DNA from: Nissolia schottii
Taxonomy: Eukaryota; Streptophyta; Magnoliopsida; Fabales; Fabaceae
Length of the DNA stretch: 64,000 bases
Assembly (NCBI GenBank): GCA_003254905.1
Contig: QANU01068154.1
Span: forward strand, 1-64,000
Direction of reading: 5' to 3'
Below, one piece after another: positions 31,896 through 43,527 of this stretch; the stretch's first letter is position 1; every line of letters starts with the position of its first letter. The position numbers were made by a program, and so were the translations under genes. The notes below the pieces were generated by a model. That model saw only the letters and a list, made by a program, of their open reading frames with translations, had not been told where the DNA came from and searched no databases.

Positions 31896-32480
31896 TCATC
31901 ATACTTTCTCTCCTTAAAAAACATAATTTAGTATTATATCAACTTAAAAATTATTAAATAATTATAATTTTTTTAAAAATGAAAATATATAATACCCCTT
32001 AAATACCAAATAATCCAACTTTTTTGTTTGGTACTTTACACTTCATCCATATTATTTAAATTTTTTTTGTTACTAAATCAATTCTAATAGATAGATTAAA
32101 GAATTCAACTTTAAATAAACGTCTCACAACTCGCTTTCAAAAAAAGAATAATAAAAATGGAATCTTGTTACGCTCACATTTCTCCCTCAACGGTGGCAGG
32201 CATGTGAAGGGTGAACTATGGGGTGTGGAATATTCCCTCAACCACTAATTGTTCTGAGGAAAATGTGATAAACAAAACAAAACCAAAGGCAACAAACAAC
32301 CAACCTCAGTCAAGTTTGTTTTGGCCAAAGAAAATGATTCTTACGAAGCCAAATCGCGTCACCAATTTGCCGGCTTTCCACGGTTTGTTTCTTCTTCTTC
32401 CTCTTCTTCTTTTGTTCCGTGCTAATCAATCTTCATCTTCAAAAATAAAAAAAAACTCACTTTGACCTCTGTTTTCAAAA
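31896..32480 (+). promoter_or_regulatory. trehalase upstream region and leader
   Basis: AT-rich to about 32160, then a mixed leader with a CTTCTTCTTCCTCTT tract at 32390-32410, typical of plant 5' UTRs. I see no unambiguous TATA box or named element. Confidence 0.4.
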
Positions 32481-35400
32481 ATGGCGGAGCAGTTCAAAAT
32501 CACGCTACTACTATTACTATGCTCACTCTCTGTGTCTTCCCTCACAGGATCGCCGCACTTTCATTGCCCCGTGGCTTCTCCTTCTCCTTCTCCTCTCGTC
32601 GCCTTCCTCGAGCGACTCCAACAAACCGCGTTCGAGACTTTCGGGGAATCATCGAATTTCGACCCCAAGACCTACGTGGACTTGCCCCTCAGGTTCCCCC
32701 TCTCGGAAACCGAAGAAGCCTTCCAGAACCTTCCTAGAACTTCCAACGGTTCCGTCTCCGCCGAGAAATTGAGGGGTTTCGTGGAGGATTATTTCGAGGG
32801 TGCAGGGGACGATCTGGTGTACTCGGAGCCGGAGGATTTCGTCAAGGAGCCGGAGGGTTTCTTGGAGAAGGTGAAGCACGCGCAGGTGAGGGCGTGGGCT
32901 TTGGAAGTTCATTCCCTCTGGAGAAACTTGACCCGCAAGGTATCCGGTTTGGTCGGAACCCACCCGCTGTTGCACACTCTGCTTCCCCTCCCAGCTCCCG
33001 CCGTTGTTCCCGGTTCGCGGTTTCGTGAGGTCTACTACTGGGATTCCTACTGGGTCATTAGGTTTGTTTGTGCTTCCATTTGAGTTTAATTGTTATGCCC
33101 TAACAATGTACCATTCATCCAATCACATATTGCTGCAGAAATATTTACATTGTCTGTGCATAGTAATTAAATTCTTTATATTATTTGCTCATGAGTCATA
33201 ACTTGATTATGAATCATAATGGAAGCTTGCTACTATTATATTCTTTTGGGGGGTGCAGGGGCTTGCTGGCGAGTAAAATGCACAAGACTGCCACAGACAT
33301 TGTGAATAATCTCATTTACATGATAGAAGAATATGGGTTTGTGCTTAATGGTGCTAGAGCATACTACACTAACAGGAGGTACAGTCCTTTCATTGAATTA
33401 TATGCAGAAAATTTTGTGCAGTTAAGGAAACAAATCCTTTTCTGGTTTTATAATTTAATCTTCTGATCTTAGAATAACTTGACGAATAAGTTACAAAAGG
33501 ATATTGTACCCTTTTTTTACCTTAATATCAAGTAATTCTTATCAGTGCACCTTTCCAAATAATAGAAATTATTATTGTAGTTTCTGCTCTTACAAATAGA
33601 AAAGGCAACTATAACCATGATTATGATTTTACAGCCAGCCTCCCCTTTTAAGCGCTATGATTTATGAGATATACTGCAGCACTGGTGATATTGAATTAGT
33701 CAAAAAAGGTCTACCTGCACTGCTTAAAGAGTATGAGTTTTGGAATTCAGGTATTAAACCCCAACATTTGCCTCAATCACCTTATAGTTTATAATCCATG
33801 CTTAGATAATGCTTGTATGTATATATACCTCTTAGTTTTTCCCAAGTGTAACGGTTTTACCTTTTACTTATCTTGAAGATATACATAAAGTGACCATTTT
33901 GGATGCTCAAGGTTGCTCTTATAGCTTGAATTGCTATCATGCAATGTGGGACAAACCCAGGCCAGAATCGTCAATAAAGGTATGCTTGGTTTGTTAACAA
34001 CTGTGGCATTTTAATGAAATGGTATTCCAAGCTATAACTTTGGGTAATTAATTCCATGCCATAGGACAAGGCATCTGCTTCCAAGTTCTTGAATGTTTCA
34101 GAAAAACAACAATTTTACCTTGATCTGGCTTCTGCTGCTGAATCAGGATGGGATTTCAGCACAAGATGGATGAGGTACTATTTTATATACAATCAAGGTT
34201 TTTGACAAAAAGAAAATTTCATGAAAGTCACCTGTTTGTGCACCTAGGTGCCGAGTGGCAACATTAAGGCATGTTTGGTTTCTGTTCTTATTTCTTGTTT
34301 TCATTTTTAATTACAAAACTGTCATCTTGTTTCTTGTTTTAAGGATTTTCAATTTCATTACAATCCTGAAAACAGGAAATAAAATGAAAACAAGGTTTTG
34401 TAATTTAAATTAAAAATGCAAAATGAAAACAGAAACCAAACATACTCATAGTGTTTTCCAATGCTCGCCTTTCTCAGAAGTACACACATCAGCTTAGTTC
34501 TAACACGTTGCCTTCTTAAGTTGTCGAAAAAACCTATCATTAGATGAAGTCATACTATGTTTTGATGCAGAGACCCACCTGATTTCACAACATTGGCTAC
34601 CACATCTGTAGTACCTGTCGATTTAAATGCATTTATACTTGGGGTATGTCTCAGACCAATGACATAAAATCAGATTTAAATGCATTTATACTTGGAGTCC
34701 TGAAATCAGTCTATAACCTGATTAATTCTATGATGCCAATTAATTCAGATGGAACTTAACATTGCCTTCTTTGCAAAAGTTGCTGGAGATAATAGCACTG
34801 CCAAACACTTCCTGGAACTTTCTGATGTCAGAAAGAAGTCAATGAACTCTGTTTTCTGGAATGTGAACAAGAAACAATGGCTTGATTACTGGCTCAACAA
34901 CACACGTGAAGCTCAAGTTTGGGAAGCACTGCAACAGAACCAAAATGTATTTGCTTCAAATTTTGTTCCTTTGTGGATGGAGCCGTTTTACTCAGGTATT
35001 CTTGATATGATATCATAATCAACTTTGGTAGCCATTAGCAAGTAAATTTAATTACCTGACTGGTTACTGTAATCATCGTGATATTAGTTATAGCAATTTT
35101 TTGACTTAAAATTACTTTTGCTTGATATCAAACAAACATCACTAACCAATAACTGAAATTTATTTGAACTTTGGAATATATGGTTACTTTGGATATGTTT
35201 AACCTTTAGTTACTGAGTTTAGCTTTCTTTCTGAAATATCGAAGAAGAGTTTCTGGCGTCTTAGGTTGATGATTAATTTATATAATTTATATTTCTTTAG
35301 ATACTACGCTTGTGGGTAGTGTTGTTCAAAGTCTCAAAACTTCTGGCTTGCTTCGTGCTGCGGGAATTGCAACTTCTTTGAGCAATTCAGGACAACAATG

Positions 35401-36192
35401 GTAAGAATTTGGCGAATGTTATACTGAGAAAACTTTGCTACATGAAAAACATTTCAGTGAATCAGCCTTTGTTAAATGACTCTATTGAAAATTGTAATAG
35501 GGACTTTCCAAATGGGTGGGCCCCTCTCCAGCACATGCTAGTTGAAGGCCTACTAAAATCAGGGTTGGAAGAAGCAAGGTCTTTAGCTGAGGAAATTGCA
35601 ATCAAATGGATAACAACCAATTATGTTGTGTACAAGAAAACTGGCGTAATGCATGAAAAGTTTGACGTGGAGCAGTGTGGAAAATTTGGAGGTGGGGGTG
35701 AATATGTACCCCAGGTATGTATGGCTATACTCTATTATTGTTTATCATGTAACAAATGGCTTTTGGCCTAGGGAATCATTTAAGAAACATATTGAGAGTG
35801 ATTGGAAGATCTTTTAGCTGGTATCCGGGAGTGGATCTTTTCATATGAAAATTTCACATGATTTGATCATGTGTGGTCTTTACCATATTAATCAAGAAGG
35901 TTGGACCAAATATGGGATCCACAGATGATCTAATCACTGGTAAAAACTAACATAATCAAGTCTATGAAATTTCCAATGAGAGGATCCATTTCCGGTTGGA
36001 ACATTTTCATGGATTTCTTGTTAGTCTTCTTATCTCTGAAGAAAAAATGTAGGTGACATCTACGCTACCTGCTGTTTGACGTGAAACTGTGATTGTGTTG
36101 CAATGCAGACTGGTTTTGGCTGGTCGAACGGAGTCGTGTTGGCATTCTTGGAGGAGTTTGGGTGGCCTGAAGATCGGAATATAGAATGTTGA
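32481..36192 (+). CDS. TRE1: trehalase (alpha,alpha-trehalose glucohydrolase, GH37)
   Basis: Ten exons: 32481-33061, 33259-33378, 33635-33750, 33879-33979, 34065-34174, 34571-34643, 34749-34995, 35301-35400, 35501-35714, 36109-36192. They total 1746 bases, 581 aa, normal for plant trehalase. An N-terminal hydrophobic segment (about residues 5-23) is a signal peptide or anchor. Trehalase signature 1, PGSRFREVYYWDSYW, is at about 177-191 and signature 2, QWDFPNGWAP, at 482-491. The Gly-rich FGGGGEY follows near 545. By family knowledge the likely catalytic acids are Asp336 in ESGWDFSTRW and Glu535 in HEKFD. Known role: hydrolysis of trehalose to two glucose, outside the cytosol. In legumes it limits trehalose from rhizobia in nodules. 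All introns are GT-AG; introns 5 and 9 contain MITEs. The gene looks intact. Confidence 0.95.
34268..34447. mobile_element. MITE in trehalase intron 5, about 180 bp
   Basis: GCATGTTTGGTTTCTGTT at the left end is matched by AACAGAAACCAAACATAC at the right end, and the inner halves are also complementary (CTTGTTTTCATTTT and AAAATGAAAACAAGG). It is non-coding and wholly inside an intron. Exact ends and target duplication are unclear. Confidence 0.7.
35824..35996. mobile_element. MITE in trehalase intron 9, about 170 bp
   Basis: TCCGGGAGTGGATCTTTTCA at the left pairs imperfectly with the reverse complement of the right end (ACCGGAAATGGATCCTCTCA), followed by GAAATTTCA-type homology and inverted GATCATGTGTGG / CCACAGATGATC segments. 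No ORF. Confidence 0.6.
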
Positions 36193-39100
36193 TGTGCTTA
36201 GAAATTGAAAGGTAGAGCAAGTTCGGTATTATTTTAAAGATTTAATTTTGATGCACTGACGTAATGTTATCACTTGATTAAAAATATTTCACTATGGCAA
36301 TAGCCATCTCTCTTTAAAGCTGCTGTGTAGTGTAAGTCTTTCTTTTCTAAAATTTTATGAATCAAATATGTAAACAAGAAATGGAAATGGAGATGAAATG
36401 AGAGTGCTGAGTGGTCAAGAGAGAGTTCAATCTGAACCAATATTAATTTTCTTGGTTCAAATCAAACACACTATGCATTGTCATGAAGTGGACCATCAGA
36501 AGTTGCTGGATGGATGTGATGGCACTGGTGTCCCATGGCATCAAACACGGCCCAAATATATAACTGTTGTTGGGTTAGATTGAACACAAAAAGTCATTGT
36601 TTTGGGCCCACAATAAGGCTGTTTCAACAGACTTAATTGGGCTTCATATGTTTGTTATGACAAACGGTAAAATGGGCTTAACACCAACCCTTGCGAACAT
36701 TATTTCATGCAATTTCTAATCAAGAAAGTTTAGGTGATAAATCTGAACTTACTAATAAGAGAAATAGTTTTCATACAAGAAGATTTAGGTGAATTCAAGA
36801 CCGATTATTTCATCAAGGATTATTATATGTCTCTTTACTTTTTGAGCTCTTACATATATGCGAACCATCCTTAGCAATAAGTGAAATAGTTTTAAAAGTC
36901 AATAAATAAAAATAAAAATAGAATCAAAAAGTTCGAGAAGCCCTTTCCCCCAACTATTCATAGTTATCATTAGACCCTGTAATGCTTAGGATAATTTGCT
37001 ACATTCAACACAAATATATTGTCTGGCCTGTAGATATTTTATTTAGTTGGAGTTGCCAAGTGGTATTTTACTTGCCTTTAATTTATTTAAAAGCCACCAC
37101 TTAACGGAAAAAAATTTGCTTTTTGTACAAATATTTTTGGCTGTTTAGGTTTTTTCTACTCCCCCTTTGACGAAATCAAATCCAGATTGAATCTGCAGGA
37201 ACCAACTGGATTCGTTGTAGTGAACTCTGCCCCACCGGGGCACTAATCCTCACTTTATTGATTTATTTATTTTTTTCTCCAATGTACGTGTATGAAATCC
37301 ATGAAATGAAATGAACAATAAAGTTGTTTATTAATCAAATTGCTTTCTTCGAAGAAATTATCATGCAGTTATAAAGCATCACACACGGGACATGCTTAAT
37401 GACAATTCAATCTCTCAAAAAGGATAAAAAATTTATCACTTAAAGTTAAAATATTAATTAAAATTACGTTTTATGAACGCACAATAATTTTTCTTTAGAA
37501 TGTGTTTGTTAACTTCACTTGTGTCTTTGGCATCTTTCTTTCACCAACCATTTCCCCTCCTTCCCCACACACACCATCCCTCTTTACTTTTTCATTTCTT
37601 TTTCATTTTTTTGGCACATATTGGGTGCAGATTTGAGCAACTTTTCCTTCCCAATCAACATTTGTCAGCTATTATTTGGTATTCAGTCAAGGAATTAAAT
37701 AAATTATAACAAGGGTGGATGGATGATTAGTATCACTAAATCACTTTATAGTTTATTTATTATGTGGATTAAGAAATTGGAAAAGGCTTAATCCCAAAAC
37801 CAAGGACGCGGGTCCTCCAAAGATTCGACTCTAGCACATAAAAGAGTGGCAATCATTGAAGAATTGTTGCATTCATATGACACCACTCAATAATGAAAAA
37901 CAAGCAAAAAATGTGTTATATGGGACTTATATATTATATATGCACTTAGCCAACCTAGAATGAGTGAGTGGGAAGTAATGGCAATGGATACAAATTTATT
38001 TAATTATATGCTATTTTGTTAATGGAATTTGCTTACTCCCTGACTCGAGTCCCACAATGGATCAGTCAAAAAGATTGCTAGCTAATTGGTTTATGACCCG
38101 AAGCAGAGCATAACGGGAGGATATGATTGATGATTGTGGCTATTAAAAAAAAGAGTATACAAAATCTAAGGCTTGATTGGATTGGTTGTGTTTATATAAT
38201 GGAGACAAATCAGAGAACAAAACAACTTTTACGTATAAGGTGCAACTGAGGAAGCATCATTTGTTCTTAGTTCCCATTAAGCATTTTTTTTCTCTTCTTT
38301 TGATAAGATGATTAACACTATACAGGTGTAATGAGTAATGACGGACCAAATTAAAAATACTGTGCTTATGCACTTCTTTACCTGATGGCTATTGAACCAC
38401 CGGTGATAACTCTGTGTAACTAACAAAATTGTAGTACAGAAAAAGTGTTTTGAGATAATTAATTATTAACATGCCATGCATAGCTTAATTAGTTATCCTA
38501 TAATCATGTATAATGGAGCCTTTGCTCATAATTTTATATAATCACATGAATCTTGTTTTTCAATGGCACACAATCATGCTAGTTAAGCAAACTTTAATCC
38601 ATATCTGGTGCTGCCGATATCCATATTTTGTTATGAACTTTAATTATTAAATCATTAAGCGACTCAACTGCATCTGCCACTTACAAGTGAAGGGTTGATT
38701 TATTACTAATTTACTTTATATTTATCCATTATTCTTGAGCTGACCTGACCTGCCAACTAAGCTTTATCCGAAACTCATTTGGTGAAATTTGACTTGGTAT
38801 TTTGGGGGGAGCTTACCATTATACTTCAAGTTAGCTCAATCTAACCAAAAATCAAATATTTCTTTAAAAGTTACATTTTTAAAAATAATTTATGATCAAT
38901 TTTAAAAAAAATTACATCAATTGATAAAATATTTTACAAACTATTGTATTATTTTTACATTCATATAATTTATTTTGAGATACATATATTATACAATATT
39001 CTTACATTTAATACTTTATGACTTTCTATACATAATGTTAAAAAATTCATATGATATTAAAATATTGAGTTGACTTAATTTAACTCAATTATTAGTCGAT

Positions 39101-40414
39101 TAGTTTTTCAATTGGGTCTGAACTTAAAAAAATTATCATGTATAAAAATTGGGATAAATGACATATTTTATATAAGAAAACTTTTAAATATTACTACTAG
39201 GATTTTGCTAATAACAAATTTAAAATTGTTAAGTTTTGAGTTTGTAAATCACTTAATATCTTGAAAAGATATAATTTTTTTAAAGGGTTTTACTAACAAG
39301 TTGTTAAGGAATTCATAAAAGGTAAATATGTATTGAAAAAAATGTGAAGTGTTTAACACATTAAAAATATTTCATTTTAAATTTCTTAACAAGTGTTTTA
39401 ACTTTTAAGAATAGTTGTCAAGAAATTTAAAGTGAAATGATTTTATTAAAAAAATAAAATTAATAAATCTTAAATACAACGTTAAACATTAAAATTTAAA
39501 AATTATTTCATTTTATATTATTTAATAAGTGCCTAAAAATACTTACTAATAATTTTTTAAAAAAATATAAAGTTACTTTTTATTTTTTAACAAATATTTT
39601 TAGAGCATCTATTAACCAAAATCTTTACTATTATGATATTAGATTTCATTATCGGAAGAAATTTTGAAAGATCAAAATGAATGTTTACGTTAATTTCATA
39701 ACAAAAAGTGGAGTAAAGAAGAGGGTTTGAACAAGAATGATTGACCAGATAAGTTTTGTATCCCGAGACTATGCAAGATTCGAGGTTTGACCGATCTTTA
39801 TTAATGTTATGTTTAATGTGATGGGGAAATGATATTCATTCATCTCCCTGTGTGCCTCAAACTCTCCTCACTGAATTTATTCACAATTCTCACGTGCGCT
39901 GCGATCCCTCCTTTGACAATTCATTTATGCTTCATAACTAAATATACCTCGATCAAAGTGCCAATCCCTCTTCCCAATTCCTTTATTTATTTGGACTTTA
40001 TATCTATCAACCGACAAAACCCATTGCTTGTTAACAGTATAAACTAATAATTAATTGGGTTTAATTAATTTTGCCTTTAAATATATCGATTATTATTTTT
40101 TATGTGAAATGAACCGATTAATCGTACCAATCGATTTGAATAGTTGGGGCTCGTTGGATGAATCAAGTCAGTCCACTTTACCCCTGATTATATGGCGCCT
40201 CAAAATGAAGAGAGACAATGAATGATGGTAGGGGAAAATGAGATTAGATTGATTTAACATTGATTGACCAAATTAATGAGGAAAAAGTCAAACTGATAAT
40301 TACATCGTCCGATCTCTCAACCTAACAACACATGTTCGTTGATCTTGGCAAGAATATGGATACAATTTTGTAAGATATACTTAAATTATTTTAACATTGA
40401 TCTTTTAATTTATA
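36193..40414. other. intergenic, trehalase to hAT element
   Basis: Trehalase 3' UTR (to about 36380), then 4 kb of AT-rich DNA with only short chance ORFs. No RNA gene, intact transposon or supported coding frame was found. Confidence 0.5.
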
Positions 40415-40560
40415 CGAGTACATGGTTATCAAACTCGCAAGTTTAAGTAAACTCGTAGAGCCTCCGTAAACTCGGACCGTAAACTCGTACGAGTTTACTA
40501 CAAAAATATATTATATATTTCCGGACATCCTAAAATGCAAAGTAGAAATATATTATATAT

Positions 40561-40783
40561 CAAAAATACTACTTGTACACCCAATTTTATACACTCATAC
40601 ATACACCATTAATAATGCACAAACTTTATTCTCATGAGTGCACAAACATTACAAACTTATAGATGATATTCTCAATTATACTTAATTAGGTGCACAAACA
40701 TTACAAACATTAAAACACAAACTTTATGTATATAAATATAGGGTGCATGGTGTATATTTTTTGGTGTACGTGTAGCAAGAATC
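40561..40783 (-). mobile_element. nested MITE, short copy of the 52378-52917 family
   Basis: On the minus strand it matches 52378-52917 at both ends and in the first part: ACACCAAAAAATATACACC, then ACATAAAGTTTGTGTTTTAA, GAGAATATCATCTATAAGTT, and at the other end GTATGTATGAGTGTAT with AATTGGGTGTACA. It lacks about 300 bases of the longer copy. ATTATATAT flanks both sides (40552-40560, 40784-40792), a possible 9-base duplication, though this is low-complexity sequence. Confidence 0.75.
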
Positions 40784-40863
40784 ATTATATATCCATCCTA
40801 AAATGTTGTTTGCTTGAAAGTTGAAACCAAGATGAGAGAACCCAAATTATTACCCATATCTAA

Positions 40864-41230
40864 TGAAACAAATTAAGAAACAAATCCTCATCAAATTAAG
40901 AAACAAATGAAATCAAATCAAATGAAACAAACTCGGAAACAAATGAAATTACATCAAATCAACTTTCAATGGACTTCAGAGTTTTCAGATCACATCAGAA
41001 CCAAACCAAACCAAATGAAACAAAGTAAGAAACAAATACGCATAACGCATCCAAATCAAATCAAGTTTCAATGAACTTCAGAGTTCAGAGTAAGACCACA
41101 TCACAACCAAACCAACTCAAATCAAATCAATGAAACAAATTAAGAAACAAATAAGCATCCAAATCAAATCAAGTTTCAATGAACTATGAAAGGAATAATT
41201 GCTATCAATGGAGAGAAACAAATTAAGAGC
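40864..41230 (+). repeat. imperfect tandem repeats inside the hAT element
   Basis: GAAACAAATTAAGAAACAAAT-like units begin at about 40864, 41018, 41132 and 41215. The first units are followed by AATCAAATCAAGTTTCAATG and a CTTCAGAGTT segment. Copies are roughly 110-150 bases apart and imperfect. Confidence 0.65.
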
Positions 41231-41479
41231 ACAAACTAGTGAAAGGAATAATTGCTAATTTGCTATCAATGGCTGTAATCAAAGAAATGAAATCAGATGC
41301 GTATGGCTGCAAGCCTGCAAGCAATGACTCAACGGAGTTTTAGACCAGAGCAGAGACCACAACCAAACTAGAAATAGAAATAGAAAAAGAGCCTCAGACC
41401 TAGCGGTGGGGTGGCGACGGAGTTGCGACGAAGTGGCGATGGAGTAGTGGAGCTGGAGCACGAAACCGAGTTTGGCACA

Positions 41480-41645
41480 AGCAGCAGAACGAAGCAGCAG
41501 CGGCAGAAGCAATGGTAGAAGGAGAACGAAGGAGAGAAGCAGAAGCAGCAGAACGAAGTGGCAGTGGCAGAAGGAGAATGAAGGGGAGAAACAGAAGCAG
41601 CAGAACAAAGCGGCAGCGGCAGAAGGAGAACAAAGGGGAGAAGAG
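41480..41645 (+). repeat. about 52-base unit repeated three times
   Basis: Purine-rich units with GCAGCAGAACRAAG, GGCAGYGGCAGAAG, GAGAAYRAAG and GGGAGAA recur three times within the hAT element. The minus-strand ORFs across it (41279-41725, 41400-41780) are Ser/Leu/Pro/Cys low-complexity products of this repeat, not credible proteins. Confidence 0.65.
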
Positions 41646-41995
41646 TGAAGAATGAAGGATGAGGAATTGAGGATTGAAGACGACGAAGCCGTAGCCTTCA
41701 GAAACACAAAACGGCGTCGTATCAAAGGGGAAAATGCTAATAACTCTTACGAGCAAAACGGCGTCTTTTTTGCAAGTCAAAACGACACCGTTTTACAGTT
41801 TTGTGCCCAATTTTGTGAACTCGTGAACTCGGACTTGAACTCGTGAGTTTATACGATTTTGACTGAGTTTATCCGAGTTCACCCGACTTTACCCAGAAAC
41901 GAGTTTACCTCCAAGTCAGCTTGATTTTACTACTTGGGATCGTAAAATCGTACGATTTTACCAGTTAATAAGCGAGTTTAATAACCACGAGTACA

Positions 41996-43527
41996 ATTAA
42001 AATTAGACAATTATTTAAACTTGAGAAAATAATGAACACTTTTCAGAGAAAAATAATGTTCAATTGTGGGAAGAGTTCTTTTTGAGTTGAGTATAAGAGG
42101 GAAAAAAAGGTATAACAAAAATTAATTTTTATGTTTATTTGTTTATCCAACTTACTTCTATTATTTGGTTGATATTCTATCACTACTATAATTGATAATA
42201 AATTAAATTGATAAAATATAAAAATATATATAATACAAATAAAACAACTCTCAATGTATATCTAGTAGTATAAGTATTCTTTTATGAATTTACGTAGCAT
42301 AGGATAGGAGTCACAAATATATGTAGCGGTAGTACCATCCATCTGTAGTTTTACTGCTCGTTGATTGTTAGTTTGTTTGTGCAGTGCACTTGTCAGGATG
42401 GAAGGAAAGAAAAGAAGGATCCATCTTTATTCATTTAATTATACTGTTGTATGTTTATTTGGGCAGCGTTTGTTTCATATTCTAAAATTGAAGAGATAGA
42501 GAAATTATTTTATACATAATTGTGTAGAAAGAATTATGTAGAATATGATGTATACACCATTAATTATTATTGGCAAAAAGAAAAGGTGATAGAGAGAGAA
42601 GAATACTCAATAATGTATAATTTATATGATACAATCATTTTTACATCATAATGTATAAGAAAAATTCTCCATAGAGATATTGGGATAAAAATATATTTAA
42701 ACTGGGGATGGATATAAAATTATGGAATACAAGAAGCACATTTATAATATTTTTTGAGCAATGATCCTCTTAAATAAAAATTTTATTTTAGATATTAATG
42801 TGAGCACTTTTATTATTAAATTATTAAAATAAATAATAAAATTTATCTCTATTTTAATAATTTAATTTTTAAAATAAAAGTTTTACTTTAAATGATATTT
42901 TCTCATATTTTTTTATATGCTATTTATACTGTAATCATCTTTCTCAAGACAATTTTTCTTTTGATGAGCCTGCAGGAACTCCAAATTCTTTAAGAAAGAG
43001 ACTAACTTACTTACCAATCACCGAACTATCCTTGGCATGGTAATATCTCAATATGTTATGTCATCGTCTCTCTTATTTTCCATCTTTAAAACAGGAATCA
43101 AATGGTACCATATATAAAATGCAGCGAGGGTAGCTTGCTATAGCTGCAGTCCACTTTTCGTTTCCGTAGCCTTTAACCAATTTGTCTCTCTCTCTCTGCT
43201 TAATTGTGGCCACTTTCTCGCTCCCTACCTCACGCCTATCTTCCGGGCCCCCCCCGCCCCCTTCTTTCCCTCCCTTCCTTTCTTTCTTTTTCTGATCACA
43301 TTTCTCATTTTCTCTCTCTCTGCACGTACGCCTAACCTCTGTGAGATCAATGCAGAGCTAGCTAGCATCTGCAAAAACCTTACAGTGGAAAAGATAGCCA
43401 CCTTTCCAGCCCCAATACCCAGTTTATATCCACAATCGTCCCCTTAATTAATTATAAATATAAACACAGAGAGTCAATTAGGATCCACCAAGAGTAACGC
43501 CCACGCCAACATTCACTCACTAAGAAG
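41996..43527 (+). promoter_or_regulatory. upstream region of the short-chain dehydrogenase gene
   Basis: AT-rich distal part without features. The proximal part, from about 43180, is CT-rich (TCTCTCTCTCT, a C-run near 43248, CTTTCTTTC), as is common in plant leaders and core promoters. TATATAAAATG at about 43110 is a possible TATA region. Confidence 0.4.

Larger units (their letters stand above)
40415..41995. mobile_element. hAT-type non-autonomous transposon with 8-base target duplication
   Basis: The body, 40423-41987 (1565 bp), is flanked by identical 8-base repeats CGAGTACA at 40415-40422 and 41988-41995. Its termini are TGGTTATCAAACTCGC and the reverse complement of TGGTTATTAAACTCGC, 15 of 16 matching. 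Sub-terminal AAACTCG, CGTACGAGTTTA and AAATCGTACGATTTT motifs recur at both ends. An 8-base duplication with short inverted repeats is the hAT hallmark. No transposase is inside. The interior holds a nested MITE (40561-40783), tandem repeats, and a GC-richer stretch (41400-41790) with AAACGGCGTCGT-type motifs that may be captured host DNA. Confidence 0.85.

Noticed and set aside
32649-32975. 108-aa ORF antisense to trehalase exon 1
   Set aside because: Shadow frame of a strong coding exon.
40864-41230. CRISPR-like repeat array
   Set aside because: Repeats are imperfect, unequally spaced and within a plant transposon; no such system exists in plant nuclear DNA.
41279-41780. Two long minus-strand ORFs (148 and 126 aa)
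   Set aside because: They lie inside the hAT element across a 52-base tandem repeat and give Ser/Leu/Cys/Pro low-complexity products.
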